Notes under the pieces: model-generated
The model's input: the letters and a program-made list of their open reading frames with translations, nothing else
Told to the model about the DNA's origin: nothing
The model's database searches: none
In this document: positions 26,971 through 34,527 of the stretch, in pieces
Layout: each line of letters begins with the position of its first letter
Numbering within the stretch: position 1 is the stretch's first letter
Made by a program: the position numbers and the translations under genes
DNA from: JAAYJS01 sp964346185
GTDB lineage: Bacteria > Bacillota > Clostridia > Eubacteriales > Eubacteriaceae
Length of the DNA: 62,749 nucleotides
NCBI GenBank assembly: GCA_964346185.1
Contig: CAYFTR010000006.1
Location: 1-62,749, forward strand
Direction: 5' to 3'

Positions 26971-27732
26971 GTGATTAAACTTACAATCAACGAAAGCATT
27001 GCGACGGTCGTTTTTGACCGTCCCGATGCGATGAACGCATTAAATTCTCAAGTTATTCAAGAACTATCCGAAGCGATTGATACAATCGAAGCGGACGGTA
27101 CTGTAAAGGCTATCGTCTTTACGGGTGAAGGCAAGGCTTTCATCTCCGGTGCGGATATCAAAGAAATGGAAAACTTGAGAGGAGATGAAATTAGAAACTT
27201 CTCCAAAAAAGGAATCGATTTATTTAGAAGAATCGAAAAATTAACCATTCCGACCATTGCGGCAATTAACGGTTATGCCTTTGGCGGCGGTGTCGAATTT
27301 GCCTTAAGTTGTAGCATCAGAATTGCTTCTGAAAAAGCAAAATTCGGATTGCCCGAAGCAACTTTGGGGATTATTCCCGGGTTTTCAGGCACACAGAGAT
27401 TGCCGAGAATTGTCGGAAAATCTTACGCTTTGTATTTAATGCTAACAGGCTTTACCATCGATGCACAAGCGGCGTTAAGCCATAATCTTGTTATGGAAGT
27501 ACACGCTCCGGAAGAATTGATGAATGCGGCTGAACGTTTGGCAAAACGTATTGCAAAAAGCTCAAAACAAGCAGTAGAAAAAATTTTGACAGCCGTTAAC
27601 TTAGGTTTGGAAGCACCGATCGATTCCGCATTGGAAATCGAAACGGGATTAATGGCCAATTCCTTTGGAACGAAAGATCAAATTGAAGGAATGGCGGCTT
27701 TTAGAGAAAAAAGAAAGCCGAATTTTGAATAG
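26971..27732 (+). CDS. crt: Enoyl-CoA hydratase (crotonase family)
   Basis: This 253-residue crotonase-fold enzyme interconverts crotonyl-CoA and (S)-3-hydroxybutyryl-CoA. The oxyanion-hole segment AFISGADIKEM near residue 60 and GYAFGGGVEFALSC near 100 are present. Both catalytic glutamates are present, Glu109 in GGGVEFAL and Glu129 in GLPEATLGIIP, so it should be a true hydratase rather than an isomerase-only member. GTG 26971 is the start; AAAGGA lies before it. It is the third gene of the operon. The symbol is given by function; clostridial crt usually sits with thl and hbd, which are absent here. Confidence 0.88.
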   Translation: MIKLTINESIATVVFDRPDAMNALNSQVIQELSEAIDTIEADGTVKAIVFTGEGKAFISGADIKEMENLRGDEIRNFSKKGIDLFRRIEKLTIPTIAAINGYAFGGGVEFALSCSIRIASEKAKFGLPEATLGIIPGFSGTQRLPRIVGKSYALYLMLTGFTIDAQAALSHNLVMEVHAPEELMNAAERLAKRIAKSSKQAVEKILTAVNLGLEAPIDSALEIETGLMANSFGTKDQIEGMAAFREKRKPNFE

Positions 27733-27749
27733 AAATAAGAGGTAAAATT

Positions 27750-28202
27750 ATGTCAACTGAAGCTAAAGGTTTATATGCTGAAGAATTTGAAATAGGAAAA
27801 ACCTATACCAGTCAGGGTCGAACAATTACAGAAACAGACGTCGTTAACTTTGCCGGATTATCCGGGGATTTTAATGTTTTACACACCAACGAAGAAGTAG
27901 CAAAACAAGGTATGTTCAAAGGACGTATTGCTCACGGAATGTTGGGTGCTTCTATTATGACAGGTTTATCCAACCAAATGGGTCTTTTTGACGGTACCAC
28001 CATCGCGTTTCTTGAACTGACCATTCGATACAAAAACCCCTTAAAAATCGGTGATACGGTTCATTTGGAAATTATTCCGGAAGAATACGTACCCAGTTCC
28101 AAACCGGGTAGAGGTATCGTAAAATTTATGACCAAATTGGTCAACCAAGAAGGTGTGTTAGTAACCGAATCCCCTTGGACTATTATGATGAAAGCAAAAT
28201 AA
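27750..28202 (+). CDS. MaoC-like (R)-specific enoyl-CoA hydratase
   Basis: This 150-residue hot-dog-fold protein has the MaoC signature FAGLSGDFNVLHTNEEVA with catalytic Asp40 and His45, and then GRIAHGMLGASIMTGL. MaoC/PhaJ hydratases act on the (R)-3-hydroxyacyl-CoA isomer. Paired with an (S)-specific crotonase in the same operon it could channel (R)-3-hydroxybutyryl-CoA to crotonyl-CoA or, with crotonase, epimerise the hydroxyacyl-CoA. A RNA ribosome site AGAGG precedes the ATG. A thioesterase role is less likely given the intact motif. Confidence 0.9.
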   Translation: MSTEAKGLYAEEFEIGKTYTSQGRTITETDVVNFAGLSGDFNVLHTNEEVAKQGMFKGRIAHGMLGASIMTGLSNQMGLFDGTTIAFLELTIRYKNPLKIGDTVHLEIIPEEYVPSSKPGRGIVKFMTKLVNQEGVLVTESPWTIMMKAK

Positions 28203-28215
28203 CTAGGAGGTTTCA

Positions 28216-29352
28216 ATGAATTTTTCCAAAGAACATGAAATGATTAGAAATCTTGCCAGAGAATTTGCGGAAAAGGAACTGACAAAAGAATTTCTGGAAG
28301 AAGTAGAAGCAACCGGAGAATTTTCAAAAGATGTCATCAAAAAAATGGCGGACTGCGGATTTTTCGGAATTAAAACCCCTAAAAAATACGGGGGAGCCGG
28401 CTCCGATCACGTCGCATACGTAATTGTTATGGAAGAAATTGCCAAAGTTAGCGGAGTTGCCAGTGTTTATGTTTCCAGCCCCAACTCCTTAGTCGGAACA
28501 CCGATTCAATTATCCGGAACGGAAGATCAAAAACAAAAATATTTGAGAGCTTTGGCAACCGGCGAAATCACCATGTGTTTCGGCTTAACGGAACCCGGCG
28601 CGGGATCCGATGCGGGTGGCATGACATCCTTTGCCGTATTGGACGGTGATCACTATATTCTTAACGGACGTAAAACCTTTATTACCGCCGCCCCCTTGTC
28701 GGATTATGCCGTCATCTACGCTAAAACCGACCGCTCCTTAGGATCCAGAGGCATTTCCGCTTTTATCGTGGACTTAACATCCGAAGGTGTAAGTTTCGGT
28801 AAGCCGGAAGATAAAATGGGCTTAATCGGCTGCGCGACCTCCGATATTATTTTGGAAAACGTTAAAGTACCAAAAGAAAACTTATTGGGTAAAGAGGGCA
28901 GAGGTTTTACCAACGCGATGAAAGCCTTGGATACCGGACGTATCGGTATCGCGGCACAATCCATCGGTATTGCCGGAGCTGCTTTAGAAGAAAGTATCTC
29001 ATACGCAAAAGAAAGAAAACAATTCGGTACGTCTATCGCGTCTTTTCAGGGAATTAAATTTATGTTGGCGGAAATGGCAACAAAATTGGAAGCGGCCAGA
29101 CTTTTAACTTACGAAGCCGCCAGACAAAAAGATGCCGGTAATGATACGTCAAAAATTGCTTCTATGGCAAAATACTATGCATCGGAAGTATGCAATGATA
29201 TTTGTGGTAAAGCGGTGCAAATCCACGGTGGTTACGGATTTATCAAAGACTACAAAGTGGAAAGACTGTACAGAGACGCTCGTGTATTAACAATTTACGA
29301 GGGAACGTCTCAAATTCAACAAATTGTTATTGCAGGACAATTATTGAAATAG
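28216..29352 (+). CDS. Short-chain acyl-CoA dehydrogenase (butyryl-CoA dehydrogenase-like)
   Basis: This 378-residue flavoprotein reduces an enoyl-CoA, probably crotonyl-CoA, to the acyl-CoA. The FAD/substrate motif CFGLTEPGAGSDAGG near residue 128 and IHGGYGFIKDYKVERLYRDA near 335 are present. The catalytic base Glu362 is in LTIYEGTSQIQ, the position found in butyryl-CoA dehydrogenases. etfB and etfA follow directly, forming the Bcd-Etf module that in clostridia can bifurcate electrons from NADH to ferredoxin. It sits 13 bp after the MaoC gene with TAGGAGG. Acrylyl-CoA or longer substrates cannot be excluded. Confidence 0.93.
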   Translation: MNFSKEHEMIRNLAREFAEKELTKEFLEEVEATGEFSKDVIKKMADCGFFGIKTPKKYGGAGSDHVAYVIVMEEIAKVSGVASVYVSSPNSLVGTPIQLSGTEDQKQKYLRALATGEITMCFGLTEPGAGSDAGGMTSFAVLDGDHYILNGRKTFITAAPLSDYAVIYAKTDRSLGSRGISAFIVDLTSEGVSFGKPEDKMGLIGCATSDIILENVKVPKENLLGKEGRGFTNAMKALDTGRIGIAAQSIGIAGAALEESISYAKERKQFGTSIASFQGIKFMLAEMATKLEAARLLTYEAARQKDAGNDTSKIASMAKYYASEVCNDICGKAVQIHGGYGFIKDYKVERLYRDARVLTIYEGTSQIQQIVIAGQLLK

Positions 29353-29362
29353 GAGGCAACGG

Positions 29363-30157
29363 ATGAAAATAGTAGTATGTATTAAACAAGTACCGGATAC
29401 CAATGTAGTAAAACTGGATCCTGTAACCAATACGCTGATCAGAGACGGTGTACCGAGTATTATCAACCCCGACGATAAAGCCGGTTTGGAAGCGGCACTT
29501 CAAATAAAAGACAAAAACCCGGAAGCTGTAGAGGTAACCGTATTAACTATGGGACCGTCGCAAGCGGAAGAAGCATTGCGTGAAGCTTTAGCAATGGGTG
29601 CCGACAATGCCATCTTACTGACGGACAGAGCATTTGGTGGCGCCGATACCTGGGCAACCTCCAACACCATTGCCGGTGCATTGAGAAATTTGGATTTTGA
29701 TTTAATTGTAACAGGCAGACAAGCCATCGACGGCGACACCGCGCAAGTCGGGCCGCAAATTGCGGAACACCTAAAATTGCCACAAGTATCCTATGTGGAA
29801 AACGTTGATCCGTCCGAAGGATATATTCGTGTAAAAAGACAATTTGAAGACAGATACCACGTCTTAAAAGTTCAATTACCCTGCTTAATTACAACCCTTT
29901 CGGAATTATCCGAACCGAGATATATGTCTATCGGTAAAATCAGAGATGCCTATGAAAAAGAAATTACCGTATGGGGCTTAAAAGATATCGAAGACAAGTT
30001 GGATAAATCCAATTTGGGACTGAAAGGCTCACCCACCAGAGTTAAAAAATCTTTCCCCAAAAGCGGAAAAGGTGAAGGCGAAAAATACGATAATTTAAAC
30101 GCCGATGAAGCGGCTCAAAAAATCGTCGAAAAATTAAAAGAAAAATATATTATATAA
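29363..30157 (+). CDS. etfB: Electron transfer flavoprotein subunit beta
   Basis: This 264-residue protein has KQVPDTNVVKLDP at the N-terminus, the ALREALAMGADNAILL block near residue 72 and the DLIVTGRQAIDGDTAQVGP motif near 115. The longer LSEPRYMSIGKI loop is also typical of EtfB. In bifurcating Etf complexes the beta subunit carries the extra FAD. It is 10 bp after the dehydrogenase and 15 bp before etfA. Whether this pair bifurcates needs biochemistry, as the sequence markers are not decisive by eye. Confidence 0.95.
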   Translation: MKIVVCIKQVPDTNVVKLDPVTNTLIRDGVPSIINPDDKAGLEAALQIKDKNPEAVEVTVLTMGPSQAEEALREALAMGADNAILLTDRAFGGADTWATSNTIAGALRNLDFDLIVTGRQAIDGDTAQVGPQIAEHLKLPQVSYVENVDPSEGYIRVKRQFEDRYHVLKVQLPCLITTLSELSEPRYMSIGKIRDAYEKEITVWGLKDIEDKLDKSNLGLKGSPTRVKKSFPKSGKGEGEKYDNLNADEAAQKIVEKLKEKYII

Positions 30158-30172
30158 GGGGGGTGACAAGTA

Positions 30173-31183
30173 ATGCATAAAGATGTATTTGTTTTTATTG
30201 AACAAAGAGACAACGTACTGAGCAAAGTAGGTATCGAATTACTCGGCAAGGCAAGAGAACTGGCGGATCAGTTAAAACAAGATGTTGTCGCGGTATTGGT
30301 TGGAGAAAAGGTAGATAAATACACCGACACTTTAATTCACCACGGCGCAGATAAAGTAATACTGGTAGAAGATCCGTTATTAAAAGAATATATGACGGAA
30401 CCCTACACAAAAGTGGTTTATCAGGTAATGGATACTCACAAACCGGAAATTATGCTGTTCGGAGCGACCTCCATCGGTAGAGACTTGGCACCGAGACTGG
30501 CCGCCCGTGTACACACCGGATTAACCGCCGACTGTACCAAGCTTGAAATCGACCCGGAAACCGGACTGCTCATGATGACAAGACCGGCATTCGGCGGCAA
30601 CCTGATGGCTACGATTTTGTGCGAAAACTTCAGACCGCAAATGGCAACTGTACGCCCCGGCGTAATGGAATCCATGGCTAAGGACGAAGGCAGAACCGGA
30701 GAAGTTATTGCTGAAAAAGTTGTGCTGACACAAGATGATATCAACGTAGAAATAGAAGAAGTTGTAAAAACCGAAAGCAAGAAAAAAGATATCACCGAAG
30801 CACGTATCCTCGTATCGGCGGGAAGAGGTATCGGCGGTCCCGAAGGGTTAAAACCCTTAGAAAAATTCGCCCAAGTGATGGATGCGGAAGTATCTTCCTC
30901 CAGAGCGGTTGTTGACGCCGACTGGATCGCGAAAGACAGACAAGTCGGTCAAACCGGTAAAACCGTCAGACCGGAAGTTTATTTTGCCATCGGCATTTCC
31001 GGAGCCATCCAACACTTGGCCGGTATGGAAGAATCCGACATGATTATTGCCATTAACAAAGACGACAAAGCACCGATTTTTGATGTTGCGGATTTAGGTA
31101 TTGTCGGCGATTTAAATGCCATTGTTCCCAAATTAACGGAATTAATGGAAAAAGAAATGGCTATTAAAGAAGATATAGAATAA
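30173..31183 (+). CDS. etfA: Electron transfer flavoprotein subunit alpha
   Basis: This 336-residue subunit has an N-terminal AMP/FAD-like domain (ELLGKARELADQL, FGATSIGRDLAPRLAARVHTG-type block). Its C-terminal FAD domain has VSAGRGIGGPEGL near residue 212, SSSRAVVDADWI near 240, QVGQTGKTVRPEVYFAIGIS near 258 and IQHLAGM. The RNA site GGGGGGTGA precedes the ATG. It ends the sigma-54 operon; a strong terminator follows 13 bp later. No ferredoxin, thiolase or 3-hydroxyacyl-CoA dehydrogenase gene is in the unit. Confidence 0.95.
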   Translation: MHKDVFVFIEQRDNVLSKVGIELLGKARELADQLKQDVVAVLVGEKVDKYTDTLIHHGADKVILVEDPLLKEYMTEPYTKVVYQVMDTHKPEIMLFGATSIGRDLAPRLAARVHTGLTADCTKLEIDPETGLLMMTRPAFGGNLMATILCENFRPQMATVRPGVMESMAKDEGRTGEVIAEKVVLTQDDINVEIEEVVKTESKKKDITEARILVSAGRGIGGPEGLKPLEKFAQVMDAEVSSSRAVVDADWIAKDRQVGQTGKTVRPEVYFAIGISGAIQHLAGMEESDMIIAINKDDKAPIFDVADLGIVGDLNAIVPKLTELMEKEMAIKEDIE

Positions 31184-31196
31184 ACCGAACCTTTAT

Positions 31197-31228
31197 AAAG
31201 AACCCGATTCGTCGGGTTCTTTGTGTTT
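31197..31228 (+). terminator. Rho-independent terminator after etfA
   Basis: AAAGAACCCGA (31197-31207) and TCGGGTTCTTT (31212-31222) pair around a TTCG loop, followed by GTGTTT. It ends the acyl-CoA operon. Confidence 0.9.
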
Positions 31229-31360
31229 ACAGACGACGGTAAAACCTTTTTACTTATGGTATGAAAAATTATTTTAAGTGAATTTTAGTTTGTATTTGGT
31301 ATAGTATAAATAATAAACAGGTTTTAAATCGGAACGATCGGGCAATGAAAATAAAATTAA

Positions 31361-31389
31361 TTGATAATTGATGTCTCGGTCTGTATAAT
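31361..31389 (+). promoter_or_regulatory. Sigma-A promoter of the P-loop gene
   Basis: TTGATA (31361-31366), 17 bp, TATAAT (31384-31389). The predicted start is about 25 bases before ATG 31421. A second, weaker TATAGT-like -10 lies near 31300. Confidence 0.8.
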
Positions 31390-31420
31390 AGACTAAACAA
31401 CGTAGAAAGAGGTGTCCCAA

Positions 31421-31831
31421 ATGATTGAATTTGTTATAGGTGCCAAAGGCAGCGGTAAAACGAAAAAGATGATCGACATGGCAAATGACGAATTGGTAAA
31501 CGCGAAAGGCGATATTTTATTTATTAACGATAGAGATAAATATAGAGTGACGGTAGACACGAGAATTCGCTTTATCAATACGGAAGAATTTGGCATTAAA
31601 GGAGAAGATCAGTTATACGGATTTATCAGCGGCGTTTTGGCAAGTAATTACGATGTGAAAACAATTTACTTGGATAATTTATTAAGAATTTTAAACGTAG
31701 ACGGCCCGGAAGGCTTGGAGGGCACGCTTGAAAAACTTGATAAGCTGAATAAACAACAGGATGTAAAATTTGTTCTAAGTGTCAGCAGCGAAGAGGACAA
31801 TTTACCCGATAACATAAAAAAGTATCTGTAA
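31421..31831 (+). CDS. Small P-loop ATPase-like protein, unknown function
   Basis: This protein of about 136 residues begins MIEFVIGAKGSGKTKKMID, a perfect Walker A (GAKGSGKT, residues 7-14), and ends in a short alpha/beta fold with FVLSVSSEEDNLP near the C-terminus. Similar small P-loop proteins occur in many clostridia under the vague label PilT-like, without shown function. ATG 31421 is preferred to GTG 31412 because AGAAAGAGGTG lies at a normal distance. It is monocistronic, with its own promoter and a terminator. No second domain is visible, so a partner protein may be needed. Confidence 0.75.
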   Translation: MIEFVIGAKGSGKTKKMIDMANDELVNAKGDILFINDRDKYRVTVDTRIRFINTEEFGIKGEDQLYGFISGVLASNYDVKTIYLDNLLRILNVDGPEGLEGTLEKLDKLNKQQDVKFVLSVSSEEDNLPDNIKKYL

Positions 31832-31849
31832 GCTGATTCGATCACACCT

Positions 31850-31878
31850 GCCGGTTGCGCTGCAATCGGCTTTATTTA
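31850..31878 (+). terminator. Rho-independent terminator
   Basis: GCCGGTTGC (31850-31858) pairs with GCAATCGGC (31862-31870, one G-T pair) around GCT, followed by TTTATTTA. It ends the P-loop gene. Confidence 0.75.
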
Positions 31879-31907
31879 ATAGATTGTATCGACAGAAGGA
31901 TTTAAAT

Positions 31908-32870
31908 TTGAACTATTACCCTTATTCCTCATGGTTAAAAAAGCGATACGGCGAAAAAGTCTACAAATTACCGGTTAACCTGCCGGTTACCTGCCCCAAT
32001 AGAGACGGTACCAAAGGACAGGGCGGCTGCATTTTTTGCGGTGAGCACGGTGGCGGGCACGAAACATTATCTTCAACACTATCGATTAGAGAACAAATAG
32101 ACAACAACAAAAAATATATCGGTAAACGTTACGGTGCTCAAAAATTCATACCGTACTTTCAAAGTCATACCAATACCTATTTGCCCTTCAATCAATTTAA
32201 AGAAGCCGTTAACGAAAGCTTAAAAGGAGACGATATTGTCGGGCTTTCCATTGCGACCAGACCGGATGTCTTAACAGAAAAACAATTAGATTACTTAAAA
32301 GATGTGCAGAGCGATACCGGAAAAGAAGTAACCGTCGAACTGGGGCTTCAAACCGCCAATGATCGCACATTAAAAATTTTAAACAGAGGCCATCGTTGTG
32401 AGGATTACGATTTAAGTGCTCGTAAAATAAAAAAATACGGTCTGCGTTTATGCACCCATGTCATATTGGATTTACCTTGGGATGAACGGCAAGATGTTTT
32501 ACAAACCGTTCGGCATATTAATGAAACTCAAAACGATTTTGTAAAATGCCATTCTTTGTATGTTGTAAAAGGAACACAACTCCACAAAATGTACAGCAAT
32601 AAAGAGGTACATCTGCTCAGTGAATCGGAATTTATCGAGCGCTGTATCTTATTTTTGACCCGTTTAAACCCCGAAACAGCCGTTCAAAGACTCATCGGAA
32701 GGGTTCCGGAGGCTGTATCGGTAGTGGCGAATTGGCATAAAAGCTGGTGGAAAGTTCGAGATAACTTAGAAGCGCAAATGGCAGCCCGTGGTGACTTTCA
32801 AGGCCGCTATTACAGGACACATAAGGAGAGCGAAGATGGAAGAAAAAATGCAAATTATCACAAGCAATGA
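31908..32870 (+). CDS. Radical SAM protein, YtqA/YhcC (TIGR01212) family
   Basis: This protein of about 320 residues has a radical SAM cluster motif in an unusual spacing, C-x11-C-x2-C within TCPNRDGTKGQGGCIFC, as in the YhcC/YtqA family. Further blocks are FIPYFQSHTNTY, GLSIATRPD, VTVELGLQTAND and KCHSLYVVKGTQL. The biochemical role of the family is not known to me. TTG 31908 is preferred to an upstream TTG at 31884 because AGAAGGA lies 9 bases before it and the product then begins MNYYPYSSWLKKRYG, as in relatives. It overlaps the following Uma2-like gene by 35 bases, so the two are likely co-transcribed. Confidence 0.88.
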   Translation: MNYYPYSSWLKKRYGEKVYKLPVNLPVTCPNRDGTKGQGGCIFCGEHGGGHETLSSTLSIREQIDNNKKYIGKRYGAQKFIPYFQSHTNTYLPFNQFKEAVNESLKGDDIVGLSIATRPDVLTEKQLDYLKDVQSDTGKEVTVELGLQTANDRTLKILNRGHRCEDYDLSARKIKKYGLRLCTHVILDLPWDERQDVLQTVRHINETQNDFVKCHSLYVVKGTQLHKMYSNKEVHLLSESEFIERCILFLTRLNPETAVQRLIGRVPEAVSVVANWHKSWWKVRDNLEAQMAARGDFQGRYYRTHKESEDGRKNANYHKQ

Positions 32871-33366
32871 GCCGGAGAAAAAACAAGTCTATAAAGAAAT
32901 CATAGAAGGCAAAACTTACGAAAGACAGGAAATTACCGGCCAAAACATGGATATTTTGACTTACTTGTACGGTCAAATCGACAAATATCATTTAACGAGA
33001 AAACCTTTAAATAAAATCAGACAACCCTATACACCTTTTACGGTAGACACGGAAAATGAAACGGTATTATTGCCGCAGCTGTCCATTACCGAAGGTAGAG
33101 AAGAAGAAGTGGTTTGGGTTATTGAATTGGTCGATGAAAACAACCCCCATCTCACTTATTTTGTAAAGCCTTTGCTCTATGCACAACAGGGTGTGCGGGA
33201 AGTTTGGATTATCGATCCGAAAAAAAGAAGCATTTTGGTCTATTGTTTTGAAAAAGACGGCTACATCCCGAATATTTATCAAAGTGCCCGTCGAATAAAA
33301 GTCGGCATTTATAAAAATTTTTTAATATCGCATTCGGAAATTTTTAAAAGCCGTACGTCAGATTGA
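32836..33366 (+). CDS. Uma2-like (DUF820) restriction-endonuclease-fold protein
   Basis: This protein of about 176 residues has a C-terminal half with VIELVDENNPHLTYFVKP and LLYAQQGVREVWIIDPKKRS. This fits the Uma2/DUF820 pattern, where an acidic residue, E-x-L/V, lysine and G-V-x-E-x-W-I-I-D-P line up in a PD-(D/E)xK nuclease core. The first acidic residue is not evident (WVIEL instead of PDVVVEV), so activity is uncertain. ATG 32836 follows AAGGAGAG; an upstream in-frame start would put 16 unlike residues in the radical SAM frame. Uma2 proteins are abundant in cyanobacteria and some Bacillota; function is unknown. Confidence 0.6.
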   Translation: MEEKMQIITSNEPEKKQVYKEIIEGKTYERQEITGQNMDILTYLYGQIDKYHLTRKPLNKIRQPYTPFTVDTENETVLLPQLSITEGREEEVVWVIELVDENNPHLTYFVKPLLYAQQGVREVWIIDPKKRSILVYCFEKDGYIPNIYQSARRIKVGIYKNFLISHSEIFKSRTSD

Positions 33367-33380
33367 TTTGGAGAAATCGG

Positions 33381-34328
33381 ATGAATTTAATGGAAACACA
33401 GGTTTTAGAACAGGTAAGGCTATATGAGGAAGCACTTAAGCAAATGTATTTGCGTATGATCGCGTATACGGGTATTCCCTTTAACGTCGATACTCATTCT
33501 TTGACACAGCAAAAGCAAATCATCAACCATATCTACCTGATAAAAAATAATAATGACCGGCAATTTAATATAAATGATACACAGGTACAGGAGAAACACG
33601 CGCAAGGACTAAAAAACCGATATATGCAATTGTCCGTATCTTATAAAAAATTATTCAAAAAAGCTTTACGGTTATTTCACGAAAACCAATTAAACGACGG
33701 GTTTCAGGGCAACGTCAATATATGGGACGATTATGCTTATAAGCGGATCCGGGCATGTTTAAACACCTATGGTGAGGTTGTTTTTAAAGAAAACTTAAAC
33801 AGGGCTATTGAGGGCGATATAAAAGCACAAATTGATATCGGAAAGTACTATTTTCTGGGGTGGGGCACCAAGGTTTCCGGTAAAGAAGGGTTGTCCTGGT
33901 TTGAAAAAGCGGCACAGTCCAATGACGGCAAAGCATTAATCACTTTAGGGATGGCTATGGAAACAATGTCCCATCGACAATTCGGCATAAGAGCCTGTGA
34001 AGATGTCGAAAAAATATATACCCGAGCTTACGCTTTGGGAGAAACTTCCGCTACCTATTATTTGTTTCGGTATTACGATCAATTTACAGTTGGTAAAGTG
34101 GGAAAAATAAAATCCAAAAGGTGGCTTGAAAAAGGTATTGAAATGGGGGATCCCAATTGTTTGTTTGAAGCGGAAAAAGGCTTGGAAGAAGAACAAAAAT
34201 GGTTGCCTGTTCATATCGAAACACTGATGGATTGGTTGCAAACGGCAGCCAATATGAGCTTGCCCGGTTGCTTGGAAGTTTTGAGTCTGGTCTACTTTAA
34301 ATCCGAAATGGAGGAAAAAGAAGTATAA
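33381..34328 (+). CDS. Sel1-repeat (TPR-like) protein
   Basis: This protein of about 315 residues has an N-terminal part of 140 residues without a recognised domain, with many charged and aromatic residues and helical predicted character. From about residue 145 Sel1-like repeats appear: IKAQIDIGKYYFLGWGTK with GLSWFEKAAQSNDGKALI, then a weaker ATYYLFRYYDQF repeat, then WLEKGIEMGDPNCLFEAEKG and LQTAANMSLPGCLEVLSLVYF. Sel1 repeats mediate protein contacts. ATG 33381 follows GGAGA, 15 bases after the Uma2-like stop. No signal peptide is seen. Partner unknown. Confidence 0.7.
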   Translation: MNLMETQVLEQVRLYEEALKQMYLRMIAYTGIPFNVDTHSLTQQKQIINHIYLIKNNNDRQFNINDTQVQEKHAQGLKNRYMQLSVSYKKLFKKALRLFHENQLNDGFQGNVNIWDDYAYKRIRACLNTYGEVVFKENLNRAIEGDIKAQIDIGKYYFLGWGTKVSGKEGLSWFEKAAQSNDGKALITLGMAMETMSHRQFGIRACEDVEKIYTRAYALGETSATYYLFRYYDQFTVGKVGKIKSKRWLEKGIEMGDPNCLFEAEKGLEEEQKWLPVHIETLMDWLQTAANMSLPGCLEVLSLVYFKSEMEEKEV

Positions 34329-34396
34329 TACCGCTTGCATTTTTAGAACAAATCGCTTATACTGCATAAGTCTAAATAAATAAAATAAAAATTAGA

Positions 34397-34476
34397 ATAC
34401 AATAATGTATGACACAAGGTACCCACAATGGCGTTATTTTATCTACGGCAATCGTGTACATCATACAATATTGTAT
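34397..34476. repeat. Two copies of a 14-bp near-palindrome, ATACAATA(A/T)TGTAT
   Basis: ATACAATAATGTAT (34397-34410) and ATACAATATTGTAT (34463-34476, a perfect palindrome) differ by one base. Their centres are 66 bp apart, upstream of the PfoR-like gene. GTGTAC is also repeated (34454-34459 and 34490-34495). The layout resembles an operator pair. The second copy is followed by a T-run, but the stem has no loop, so it is a poor terminator. Confidence 0.6.
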
Positions 34477-34527
34477 TTTTTTATTGTTTGTGTACGCACA
34501 AGAGTTTTAAGGAGGCATATTAGGTAT

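Noticed and set aside
34463..34482. Second palindrome with T-run as a terminator of the Sel1 gene
   Set aside because: ATACAATATTGTAT has no loop and only A-T rich pairs; it is more likely a protein-binding site.
34405..34527. N-terminal extension of the PfoR-like protein from ATG 34405
   Set aside because: The added 41 residues do not fit the family, and the frame runs through the palindromic putative operators; ATG 34528 with AAGGAGG upstream is better.
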